NCBI GenBank assembly: GCA_000434835.1
Contig: FR881481.1
Location: forward strand, 1-19,188
DNA from: Clostridium sp. CAG:594
Lineage (GTDB): Bacteria > Bacillota_I > Bacilli_A > RF39 > UBA660
Direction: 5' to 3'
DNA length: 19,188 nt
The notes beneath the pieces are model-generated. The model was given only the letters and a program-made list of their open reading frames with translations, was not told where the DNA came from and did not search any database. The translations under genes were made by a program, and so were the position numbers. Below are positions 12,248 through 19,188 of the stretch, in pieces (position 1 is the first letter of the stretch; each line of letters opens with the position of its first letter).

Positions 12248-14971
12248 ATGAGAAAACTAAATAGTAAAGAACTTAGGGAAGAATGGATAAAATTCTACGA
12301 AGAACGTGGACATAAAAACATAGGTGCGGTATCACTAGTTGGAGATGGAACAACTGGAGTATTATTTAACGTAGCGGGAATGCAACCTTTAATGCCATAT
12401 CTTTTAGGAGAAAAACATCCTTTAGGTAAAAGATTATGTAACGTACAAGGATGTGTTAGGACTAATGATATAGAATCTGTTGGAGACTCATCTCACGCAA
12501 CATTCTTTGAAATGATGGGAAGCTGGAGCCTTGGTGATTATTTTAAAGAAGAAAGATGTAAATGGAGCTACGACTTATTTACAAAGGTTCTTGAAATTCC
12601 ACGTGATAGACTTGCGACAACTTGCTTTTGTGGAGATGAGAATGCTCCAAGAGATACTGAGGCTGCTATTATAAAAGAAAAGGTTGGCTTTAAAAAAGAA
12701 AACATCTATTTTTTACCTAAAAGTGAAAACTGGTGGGAAATAGAATCTGGTCCTTGTGGCCCTGATAGTGAGTATTTCTACATAACAGACATACCTAAAT
12801 GCAGCAAGGATTGTAATCCTTCATGTGATTGTGGGCACTTTATTGAAATAGGTAATGACGTGTTTATGCAATATGAAAAGGTAGATAAAGATAAATACGT
12901 TCCTTTAAAACATAAAAACGTAGATACTGGCTGGGGATTTGAAAGAATACTTGCATTTTTAAATACGACAGATGGAGATATTTATAAAACTGACCTTTAT
13001 GCTGGTGGAATAAAGATTTTGGAAAATAAATTAGGTATTTCATATAACACTAACGAAGATGTAGATAGATCTATTAGAATCATATTAGATCATACTAGAA
13101 CGTCTACTATGCTTTTAGGAGATGAAAAGCATCTAGTACCATCTAACGTTGGCGCAGGCTATATTTTAAGAAGATTAATTAGAAGATGTATAAGACATAT
13201 TAAAAAACTTAATTTAGATCCAACGATAATGACTGATATTTCTAAATATTTTATTGAAGAAATTTATAATGAAAGTTATCCGAATCTTTTAAAGTCTGAA
13301 GAATTTATATTAAATGAAATTAAAAAGGAAACTGATAACTTCTTAAAAACATTATCAAAAGGGTTAAATGAACTTGAAAAGATGATTAAGAAAAACATAA
13401 CTGAAAAAAATAGAAAACTAGATTCTTCACTATGTTTTAAATTATATGATACGTATGGTTTTCCTTTTGAACTTACAAGTGAAATATTAAAAGAAAGAAA
13501 CATAACTGCATCTAAAGAAGAATTTGATAAATACATGGAATCTCAAAGAGCTTTAGCAAGACAAAACGCTAAAAAAATAAATGATTTAAAAGTGTTAGGG
13601 GATGTTTCAAACTTTAAAGAAGAAAGTGTGTTTACCGGATATGATAGTCTAGAAGAAAAAGCAAAAGTAATTTTTGTAGGAGACTTATCTGGTAACATAA
13701 GCGACATATATAGTGAAGGTATTGTAATTACTGATAAAACACCTTTTTATGCTACCATGGGAGGTCAAGCAGGTGATATTGGTGTAATTACTGGTAATGA
13801 TTTAAAAGCTGACGTTATAAGATGTGAAAAAGCTCCAAATGGGCAGACTATGCATTTTGTAAGAATAATAAAAGGTGACATAAATAAAGGTGATTATGTT
13901 ACGTTAACGGTTGATAAGGAAAATAGGTTTACAACTTGTCAGAACCATACTGCGACTCATTTACTTCAAAGAGCATTAAAAGATGTTTTAGGAGAAGAAG
14001 TAAATCAGGCCGGAAGTTATTTAGATGCTAAAACATTAAGATTTGATTTTAAGTATACTGGTAAAATAACAGATGATGATGTAATAAAAACAGAAGAAAG
14101 AGTAAATGAATTAATAAAAGAAAACTTGCCTAATGAAACTGAAATTATGGATGCAGATGCTGCTAAAAAGACAGGTGCTATGGCATTATTTGGTGAAAAA
14201 TATGGTAAAACTGTTCGTGTTGTAAAATTTGGTCCATCTAAAGAGTTATGCGGTGGAACTCACGTAACAAACACTGGAAACATTAGAAGCTTTGCAATTA
14301 AAACAATTGAATCAAAAGGTCTTAACGTATACAGAATAGAAGCTGTGTGTGACACTAACTTAGAAATAGAATTATTTAAAATTATAAAACCATACAATGA
14401 TGAAATGATCTTGCTTTTAAAGAAAGCTAAAAAAATAGTTAGTGATGCTAAAGAAGATGGTGTAGATTTGAATTTAGATGTTAATATATCTAATGAAAGA
14501 CCTAAATGCTATAAAGATATATTAGAAAATAAGGAAGAAGTTAAAACACTTAGAAAACAAATAGCTAATTTAGAAAAAGAGTATAAAGATAAGTTAGCTT
14601 CACTTGCTTTATCTAAAACAGATTCTTACCTTGAAGAGAAAACTTCTGGTATTTATGGTGATGTTATAATTAAAGTGTTTAATGATACTGATATAAATAC
14701 TTTAAAACAATTAGCAGGTTCTCTTGTAAATAAAATGGATAAAGGAATTGTTTTACTTATAAATAAAAAAGATAACTCACTTAACTTTGTTGCAAAAGAA
14801 TCTTTAGAACTAAAAGAAGTATTTAACGTAGGAGACCTTATTAAAAACATATCTAAAATAGCAGATGGAAATGGTGGTGGAAGCGCCTTCTTTGCTCAAG
14901 GTGGCGGAACTAACGTAGATAAACTTGACATGATTTTAACATATGCTAAAGGAAAAATTGAAAAAGAATAA
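12248..14971 (+). CDS. alaS: Alanyl-tRNA synthetase
   Basis: Class II synthetase that charges tRNA-Ala and edits mischarged Ser/Gly. It has 907 residues, a little longer than the usual 870-880. The catalytic core includes motif 2 FFEMMGSWSLGDYF at 86-99 and GWGFER at 228-233. An insert at 181-200 contributes four cysteines (Cys185, 189, 193, 195) in a pattern that could bind zinc. The editing domain has the zinc ligands His567 and His571 (NHTATH) plus Cys668 and His672 (CGGTH). The C-Ala domain ends with GGGSAFFAQGGG. The gene is translationally coupled to the upstream kinase (ATG directly after its TAA, GAGGTG inside the kinase gene) and is followed by mltG after 12 nt. The operon is controlled by the alanine T-box. 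Confidence 0.97.
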   Translation: MRKLNSKELREEWIKFYEERGHKNIGAVSLVGDGTTGVLFNVAGMQPLMPYLLGEKHPLGKRLCNVQGCVRTNDIESVGDSSHATFFEMMGSWSLGDYFKEERCKWSYDLFTKVLEIPRDRLATTCFCGDENAPRDTEAAIIKEKVGFKKENIYFLPKSENWWEIESGPCGPDSEYFYITDIPKCSKDCNPSCDCGHFIEIGNDVFMQYEKVDKDKYVPLKHKNVDTGWGFERILAFLNTTDGDIYKTDLYAGGIKILENKLGISYNTNEDVDRSIRIILDHTRTSTMLLGDEKHLVPSNVGAGYILRRLIRRCIRHIKKLNLDPTIMTDISKYFIEEIYNESYPNLLKSEEFILNEIKKETDNFLKTLSKGLNELEKMIKKNITEKNRKLDSSLCFKLYDTYGFPFELTSEILKERNITASKEEFDKYMESQRALARQNAKKINDLKVLGDVSNFKEESVFTGYDSLEEKAKVIFVGDLSGNISDIYSEGIVITDKTPFYATMGGQAGDIGVITGNDLKADVIRCEKAPNGQTMHFVRIIKGDINKGDYVTLTVDKENRFTTCQNHTATHLLQRALKDVLGEEVNQAGSYLDAKTLRFDFKYTGKITDDDVIKTEERVNELIKENLPNETEIMDADAAKKTGAMALFGEKYGKTVRVVKFGPSKELCGGTHVTNTGNIRSFAIKTIESKGLNVYRIEAVCDTNLEIELFKIIKPYNDEMILLLKKAKKIVSDAKEDGVDLNLDVNISNERPKCYKDILENKEEVKTLRKQIANLEKEYKDKLASLALSKTDSYLEEKTSGIYGDVIIKVFNDTDINTLKQLAGSLVNKMDKGIVLLINKKDNSLNFVAKESLELKEVFNVGDLIKNISKIADGNGGGSAFFAQGGGTNVDKLDMILTYAKGKIEKE

Positions 14972-14983
14972 AAGAGGTAATTT

Positions 14984-16108
14984 ATGGAGAAGATAGAAAC
15001 TTTAGAAATAGATGATAAACCAAAGAAGAAAAGAAGACTTAAAAAATGGGTAAAAGTAACATTTAGTATTTTTACCGGACTAATAATTGTAATTGCCATT
15101 ATCGCTATTATTTTAAGTTTTCTTTTATCTGGCGCAAGTACCAAATCAGAAGTCGTAGACTTTACGGTAGATAACGGTTCTTCTGTTTATAGTGTTGGTA
15201 AAAAGCTAGAAAAAGAAGGCGTTATAAGAAGTTACATAGCATATAAAACATATGTTAAAGTAAAGAATATAAAGTCTTATAAAGCAGGGGTATACAGACT
15301 TGATAAAAGTCTTAAAGTTAAGGATATAGTGTCTATATTAACTGGTAATTATTATAAAGAAAATGGCATTAAAATAACCTTTAAGGAAGGAAATACAATT
15401 ACTTCTATTGCAAAGGAAATAGCTAAAAATACAAATGTTAAAGAATCAGAGTTTTATGATAAAATAAATGATAAAACTTATATAGATGAATTAATAAATA
15501 AATATTGGTTTTTAACTGACGATATAAAAAATGATAATATTTATTATGCTCTTGAAGGATATTTATTTCCAGATACTTATTCATTTACGTATGATGTTAC
15601 GGCAGAAAAAATAATTAAAACAATGCTTAATCAAACAAACAAGGTATTTAGTAAGTATAGATCGGAATTTTCATCGTCAAGCTATAGCATTAATGAGATT
15701 GTAGCATTATCTTCCGTGGTAGAAAAAGAAGGAATATATGATAAAGATAGAAAGATGATCGCAGGAGTTTTTTATAACAGATTAAATGCTAATATGCCAC
15801 TTGGAAGTGATGTTACAACATATTATGCTAATAAAATAGAACTTGGAGAGCGTGATTTAACATCATCTGAATTAAATACTTATAATCCCTATAATACAAG
15901 GGGACCAGGTATGAATGGTAAACTTCCGGTAGGGGCAATAAGTAATTTTGGAGAGTCATCTTTAAAAGCGGTATTAAATCCAGATGATAATGATTATTAT
16001 TACTTTGTTGCAGATAAGTCTGGTAAAACACATTTTACTAAAACTTATGCTGAACATCAAAAAATAATTAAAGAACTTAAAGCAGCTAATAACTGGATAG
16101 AATGGTAA
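14984..16108 (+). CDS. mltG: Endolytic murein transglycosylase MltG
   Basis: Membrane-anchored YceG-like enzyme that cleaves nascent glycan strands and so terminates peptidoglycan chain growth. The 374-residue protein has a basic cytoplasmic segment (12-24), one membrane helix (about 25-49), a LysM-like subdomain (60-125) and the catalytic domain with EGYLFPDTYSF (191-201), VVEKEG (245-250, containing the active-site Glu), PLGSDVTTYYA (272-282) and NTRGPG..GKLPVGAISNFG (304-323), where many relatives have LPPGPI.NPG. GAGGT precedes ATG 14984. The order alaS-mltG agrees with the Bacillus alaS/yrrL neighbourhood. A terminator begins in its stop codon. Confidence 0.95.
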   Translation: MEKIETLEIDDKPKKKRRLKKWVKVTFSIFTGLIIVIAIIAIILSFLLSGASTKSEVVDFTVDNGSSVYSVGKKLEKEGVIRSYIAYKTYVKVKNIKSYKAGVYRLDKSLKVKDIVSILTGNYYKENGIKITFKEGNTITSIAKEIAKNTNVKESEFYDKINDKTYIDELINKYWFLTDDIKNDNIYYALEGYLFPDTYSFTYDVTAEKIIKTMLNQTNKVFSKYRSEFSSSSYSINEIVALSSVVEKEGIYDKDRKMIAGVFYNRLNANMPLGSDVTTYYANKIELGERDLTSSELNTYNPYNTRGPGMNGKLPVGAISNFGESSLKAVLNPDDNDYYYFVADKSGKTHFTKTYAEHQKIIKELKAANNWIEW

Positions 16109-16138
16109 AGAGCTTATAACTTAAGTTCTTTTCTTTTT
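16108..16138 (+). terminator. Intrinsic terminator of the kinase-alaS-mltG operon
   Basis: AAGAGCTTA (16108-16116) pairs with TAAGTTCTT (16122-16130, one G-U pair), loop TAACT, then TTCTTTTT. The first base is the last base of the mltG stop. Confidence 0.78.
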
Positions 16139-16148
16139 AAGTAAAGTA

Positions 16149-16157
16149 TGATATAGT
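16149..16157 (+). promoter_or_regulatory. Extended -10 promoter for the amidoligase pair
   Basis: TGATATAGT (TG at 16149-16150, TATAGT at 16152-16157), directly after the terminator and about 44 nt before the first start codon. No clear -35. Confidence 0.55.
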
Positions 16158-16200
16158 ATTAAACCGAAACAAATTGGTTAATTGAAAGGCTTAAGATACT

Positions 16201-17172
16201 ATGTTTATTAATAAGAAAAATCGTAGTGATTTAAAAGATTTTTATATTCCTTATAGAAAAACGCTTGGTCTGCCATCTTACGCTACTTTTGGACTTGAAA
16301 TAGAAACTAAAATGAAAGGCTATAATTCTAATTATATAAAAAAGGTATGCGACAATAATTCAGCTAGTAAGTTTTTAAATAAGAAAAAAGCACCTAAAAT
16401 CTGGCGTGCAACAGAAGAGATAAATAATACAATTGAGATAGTATCTGATGTTTTAACAGATAATGAAGGCTCGTGGAATGATTTAGATAAAACGCTTACA
16501 TTTTTAAATAAAAATGGAGCTTATAATAATGGTGGATGTGCATCTCACATACATGCCGGATTAGGAATAATAGGAAATGATGCTGATAAATGGAAACTAT
16601 TTTTAAAACTATGGGCTACATATGAAGAGGAGATTATAAAATTTACAAACGGAGAATATTATTTTGATAGAAAGGAAATGGATCGTTATTCAAGCAGGGT
16701 AAAAGAATATTTATTTAATTCTTTAAAGAACAATGAGCTTCTTAATAAAAACTTGTTTCCATCATATCTTTGCATGAAAGATACCTCGATTTCGTTTACA
16801 ATTGAAAAGATCTTAAGATTAGATTTATCAAAAGAAGAGAAAAGTTTCAATAAACATAAAACTATTGAATTTAGGTGCCCAGCATACACCATAAACAAAA
16901 TTATATGGCAAGAAAATGTTAATTTTTTATTAAAAATGATGCTTGCGGTTGCAGATGATAATTTTGATAGCGAACTATTAGATTATAGGTTAGATAAAGA
17001 ATTTGAGGGACATATAACAACGTTTACTGATGATAAAGCATTTGAATTATGCGATTTGGTATTTAATGATGATTACGATAAAATATGTTTTTTAAGACAG
17101 TATTATAAGGATTTTAAAGAGCCTAAAACAAAGAGGACAAGTGCTATTTCATCACCATTTTGGAGGGGATAA
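16201..17172 (+). CDS. Amidoligase-family protein, copy 1 (glutamine-synthetase-like fold)
   Basis: A 323-residue protein with the motifs of the Amidoligase_2 (COOH-NH2 ligase) family: FGLEIE at 30-35 with Glu33 and Glu35, NNTIEIVSDVL at 75-85 with Glu79, the metal/nucleotide-site SHIHAG at 115-120 (His116, His118), and TIEFRCPAYTIN at 221-232 with Glu223 and Arg225. In this family these acidic residues bind ATP-Mg and the fold joins a carboxylate to an amine, often on peptides or peptidoglycan. The substrate here is unknown. The ribosome binding site is weak (GAAAGG, about 11 nt before ATG). No signal peptide. Its neighbour is a clear paralogue 2 nt away, with shared ends (DFYIPYRKTL and CFLRQYYKDF). 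Confidence 0.8.
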   Translation: MFINKKNRSDLKDFYIPYRKTLGLPSYATFGLEIETKMKGYNSNYIKKVCDNNSASKFLNKKKAPKIWRATEEINNTIEIVSDVLTDNEGSWNDLDKTLTFLNKNGAYNNGGCASHIHAGLGIIGNDADKWKLFLKLWATYEEEIIKFTNGEYYFDRKEMDRYSSRVKEYLFNSLKNNELLNKNLFPSYLCMKDTSISFTIEKILRLDLSKEEKSFNKHKTIEFRCPAYTINKIIWQENVNFLLKMMLAVADDNFDSELLDYRLDKEFEGHITTFTDDKAFELCDLVFNDDYDKICFLRQYYKDFKEPKTKRTSAISSPFWRG

Positions 17173-17174
17173 TA

Positions 17175-18116
17175 ATGAAAGAAAACTTAGAAGATTTTTA
17201 TATTCCATACCGAAAAACACTTGATTTACCAAAGAATGTTACATTTGGGTTAGAAGTAGAATTTAAGATGGATCCGTTTAATGATTCATACAAATCAAAT
17301 TTTATAGATGAAGATAATGCTGCTAGAGTATTTATGAAAGACATTGGTTATGATTATAATTACGATGTAGAATGTGAAATAAACAATCATATAGAACTTG
17401 TAAGTCCTGTATTAACTGATAGTGCTAAAACATGGGAAGAGTTAGATAACATTCTAACGTTTATTAAAAATAATGATGGCTATTATTCTGGTAAGTGCGG
17501 GGCACACGTCCATGTTGGGAAAAACATACTTAATAGCAATAGTGCCTGGCTTAATTTTTTCAAATTATGGTATATTTTTGAAGATGATATCTTTAGATTT
17601 ACCAATGGAGAAAACTATAAGTTAAGACAAAATGCTCAATTTAATTCAAAAAAAATAGATAATATATGTAGGATAATAATAAATGATTATAATTTGTTAA
17701 AAGAAGTAGATGTTTCATACTTGACTAAAAATAAATATAATTGCATTAATTTTCCAGCTTCATTAGATTGTAAAAATACTGATGAACTATTAATGATTAA
17801 AGGAAATTTTAAGGATAATAATATATTAAATACAATAGAATTTAGAAGCCCAAACGGAACTATTAATCCTGTTATTTGGCAAAATAATGTTAATTTCTTT
17901 ACAAAACTTATGCTTTCTTGTGCAAATAAAAATTTAGATACAGTAAAGTTAGACTACTTATATAATAGTAAGTCTTATGCTACCGTAGATGATTTGGTAA
18001 GTTTTGTTTTTAATGATGAACTAGATAAAAAATGCTTTTTAAGGCAATACTATAAAGATTTTGATAATCCTGATTTTAAAATCAGCGGCGCAAAGTCTAA
18101 GCCATTTTGGAAGTAG
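17175..18116 (+). CDS. Amidoligase-family protein, copy 2, tandem paralogue
   Basis: A 313-residue protein aligning end to end with copy 1: DFYIPYRKTL at 7-16, FGLEVE at 24-29 (Glu27, Glu29), NNHIELVSPVLTD at 70-82 (Glu74), GAHVHVG at 109-115 (His111, His113), NTIEFRSPNGTINP at 219-232 (Glu222, Arg224), CFLRQYYKDF near the end and a shared PFW terminus. Copy 2 keeps the more canonical family sequence (CGAHVHVG, SPNGTINP). The key residues survive in both, so both are probably active. The start is ATG 17175, 6 nt after GGAGGGG at 17162-17168; this site overlaps the last codons of copy 1, so translation is coupled. Divergence outside the motifs is considerable, so the duplication is not recent, and different substrates are possible. 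Confidence 0.82.
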   Translation: MKENLEDFYIPYRKTLDLPKNVTFGLEVEFKMDPFNDSYKSNFIDEDNAARVFMKDIGYDYNYDVECEINNHIELVSPVLTDSAKTWEELDNILTFIKNNDGYYSGKCGAHVHVGKNILNSNSAWLNFFKLWYIFEDDIFRFTNGENYKLRQNAQFNSKKIDNICRIIINDYNLLKEVDVSYLTKNKYNCINFPASLDCKNTDELLMIKGNFKDNNILNTIEFRSPNGTINPVIWQNNVNFFTKLMLSCANKNLDTVKLDYLYNSKSYATVDDLVSFVFNDELDKKCFLRQYYKDFDNPDFKISGAKSKPFWK

Positions 18117-18121
18117 ACTTA

Positions 18122-18150
18122 TTGCTATTTTGATAAAAAAATGATAAAAT
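18122..18150 (+). promoter_or_regulatory. Promoter of the ireB-ruvX-DUF1292 operon
   Basis: TTGCTA at 18122-18127, 17-nt spacer, TAAAAT at 18145-18150 preceded by TG at 18142-18143. The in-frame ATG at 18141 lies inside this promoter, which supports the ireB start at 18183. Confidence 0.65.
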
Positions 18151-18182
18151 ATAACTACATTAATAAAGATGGGAGTGATAAT

Positions 18183-18425
18183 ATGTCATCAACAACTTAT
18201 TTGTTTAATATTGAAAATATTAACGAAGCATTAGTTAAAGAAACAATTAAAGAAGTTTGTGAAGCTTTAGAAGAAAGAGGATATAATCCTGTAAATCAGC
18301 TTGTTGGATACTTAATGAGTGGTGATCCCGGATATATTTCTAATCATAAAGAAGCTAGAAACAAAATACTTAAGATAGATAGAGCTAAAATTCTTGAAAT
18401 ACTATTAAAGGAATACTTAAATTAA
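18183..18425 (+). CDS. ireB: IreB family regulatory protein (UPF0297, YrzL)
   Basis: A short regulator of 80 residues. In enterococci IreB is a phosphorylated substrate of the PASTA kinase IreK and affects cephalosporin resistance. The family signature is clear: GYNPVNQLVGYLMSGDPGYI followed by SNHKEARN, then a helix ending in LLKEYL. Thr residues near the N-terminus (Thr4, Thr5) lie where IreB is phosphorylated, but whether this homologue is modified is unknown. The start is ATG 18183 after GGGAGTGAT at 18171-18179. The stop overlaps the ruvX start by one base. No PASTA kinase is present in this window. Confidence 0.93.
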   Translation: MSSTTYLFNIENINEALVKETIKEVCEALEERGYNPVNQLVGYLMSGDPGYISNHKEARNKILKIDRAKILEILLKEYLN

Positions 18426-18859
18426 TGAGATACATTGGTTTAGATTTGGGTACTAAAACGTTGGGTGTTGCGGTAAGTGACATGACAGGTACGATTGCAA
18501 GTGCTATAACAACTCTTAGGTTTAGTGAAAATAATCCAAGCGAAATAATGGATGATTTAACTAAAATAATAGATGAATACAAGGTGGGTGCCATCGTAAT
18601 TGGTCTTCCAAAAAACATGAATAATTCGCTAGGATTTGCAGCAGAAAGAACGAAGAGTTTTGTTAAAATTCTAAATGATACTTATGATATTCCTGTTTAT
18701 GAGCAAGATGAAAGATTGTCATCTGTTAGCGCTAATAACGTTTTACTGCAAGCAGATATTTCAAGAAAAAAAAGAAAATCCAAAGTAGATACGGTTGCGG
18801 CAACTATAATTTTGCAAAATTATTTAGATATAAGAAAGGGAAAAAATAATGGAAAATAA
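18425..18859 (+). CDS. ruvX: Putative pre-16S rRNA nuclease RuvX (YqgF/YrrK)
   Basis: RNase H-fold protein of the YqgF family, implicated in maturing the 5' end of 16S rRNA and originally proposed as a Holliday junction resolvase. At 144 residues it is of normal length. DLGTKTLGVAVSD at 6-18 holds the first catalytic Asp, IGLPKNM the next strand, DERLSS the second acidic motif, and KVDTVAATIILQNYLD near the C-terminus the third. It starts with the one-base overlap TAATG after ireB, and its last codons overlap the next gene. Gene order as in Bacillus yrzL-yrrK-yrzB. Confidence 0.94.
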   Translation: MRYIGLDLGTKTLGVAVSDMTGTIASAITTLRFSENNPSEIMDDLTKIIDEYKVGAIVIGLPKNMNNSLGFAAERTKSFVKILNDTYDIPVYEQDERLSSVSANNVLLQADISRKKRKSKVDTVAATIILQNYLDIRKGKNNGK

Positions 18860-19145
18860 AGAAATTACACAAGATAATACATTTACTATAGTAAATGATG
18901 AAGGGAAAGAAATTAAATGTGAAGTATTATTTACTTACGAAGATGAAAAAACTAAGAAAAATTATATAGCATATACAGATAATACGTTAGATGAAGAAGG
19001 AAATACTAAAGTATATGCATCTATATTTAATCCGGAAGAAGAAAATCCAGTGCTTCTTCCAATTGAAACTGATGAAGAATGGAAACTTATAGAAGGCATT
19101 TTAACTTCTTTAACTAATTCAGAAGACGACAAAAAAGCAGAGTAA
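18849..19145 (+). CDS. DUF1292 family protein (YrzB-like)
   Basis: A 98-residue acidic protein matching the YrzB/DUF1292 pattern: FTIVNDEGKEIKCEVLFTYE then KKNYIAYTDN, YASIFNPEEE and TDEEWKLIEGIL. Its function is not established, but its gene nearly always sits next to ruvX and ireB in Bacillota. The ATG at 18849 overlaps the end of ruvX by 11 nt, with AAAGGG upstream inside ruvX. The C-terminus is Asp/Lys-rich and forms the left arm of the terminator. Confidence 0.88.
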   Translation: MENKEITQDNTFTIVNDEGKEIKCEVLFTYEDEKTKKNYIAYTDNTLDEEGNTKVYASIFNPEEENPVLLPIETDEEWKLIEGILTSLTNSEDDKKAE

Positions 19146-19158
19146 TTTGCTTTTTTTT
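19131..19158 (+). terminator. Intrinsic terminator of the ireB operon
   Basis: AAAAAAGCA (19131-19139) pairs with TTGCTTTTT (19148-19156), loop GAGTAATT containing the stop codon of the DUF1292 gene, U-tract to 19158. The remaining 30 nt of the window show nothing supportable. Confidence 0.82.
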
Positions 19159-19188
19159 ATGTCCTTTTACACAAATATGCAGACTTGA

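Noticed and set aside
18064..18076. Palindrome GATTTTAAAATC near the end of amidoligase 2 as a terminator
   Set aside because: It lies within the coding sequence, has no loop or U-tract and is low in GC; an AT palindrome of this size is expected by chance.
1..19188. CRISPR array, tRNA or rRNA gene, replication origin
   Set aside because: I found no regularly spaced direct repeats, no cloverleaf-like sequence with a TTCGA/GGTTC T-arm, and no rRNA-like GC-rich block. The only tRNA-related signal is the T-box leader.

Overview
The window is strongly AT-rich, gene-dense chromosomal DNA with almost all genes on the + strand. The genetic code is standard: rsmE ends in TGA, and Trp is TGG throughout. 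Shine-Dalgarno sequences are AGGAGG or AGGTG, promoters are mostly of the extended -10 (TGnTATAAT) kind, intrinsic terminators are compact, and a T-box riboswitch is present. All of this points to a low-GC Bacillota lineage (Bacilli, or a neighbouring uncultured gut group). The alaS / mltG / ireB (yrzL) / ruvX (yrrK) / DUF1292 (yrzB) gene set also matches the Bacillus-type neighbourhood. The lineage is inference; no rRNA or tRNA gene is present to fix it.

Left part (1-6633): the 3' part of murE (peptidoglycan precursor ligase, with the DNPR motif of diaminopimelate enzymes); a thyA-folA pair for dTMP synthesis and folate recycling; a convergent minus-strand AAA ATPase related to the first ATPase domain of ClpA/ClpB; then an ndk-like / rsmE / membrane-protein operon, followed by the tRNA methylthiotransferase gene mtaB.

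Middle (6634-11692): a protein of unknown function with a possible Cys-His-Asp catalytic triad; a frameshifted, N-terminally truncated relic of a DUF1016 (YhcG-type) PDDEXK nuclease; recD2 helicase; a 54-residue small protein behind a 71-nt inverted-repeat element; an HdeD/DUF308 membrane protein; and a roughly 550-nt gap holding a minus-strand IS3-family transposase relic followed by an alanine-type T-box leader.

Right part (11693-19188): a phage-type deoxynucleotide kinase and alaS, both behind the T-box; mltG; two tandem paralogous amidoligase-fold proteins; then the tight ireB-ruvX-DUF1292 operon with its own promoter and terminator. The amidoligase pair interrupts an otherwise recognisable conserved cluster and is the most interesting feature for new biology. 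Functionally the window is mainly housekeeping: cell wall (murE, mltG), nucleotides (thyA, folA, ndk, dNMP kinase), translation and RNA modification (alaS, rsmE, mtaB, ruvX) and DNA repair (recD2). It also carries two decayed mobile or defence relics and several uncharacterised proteins.
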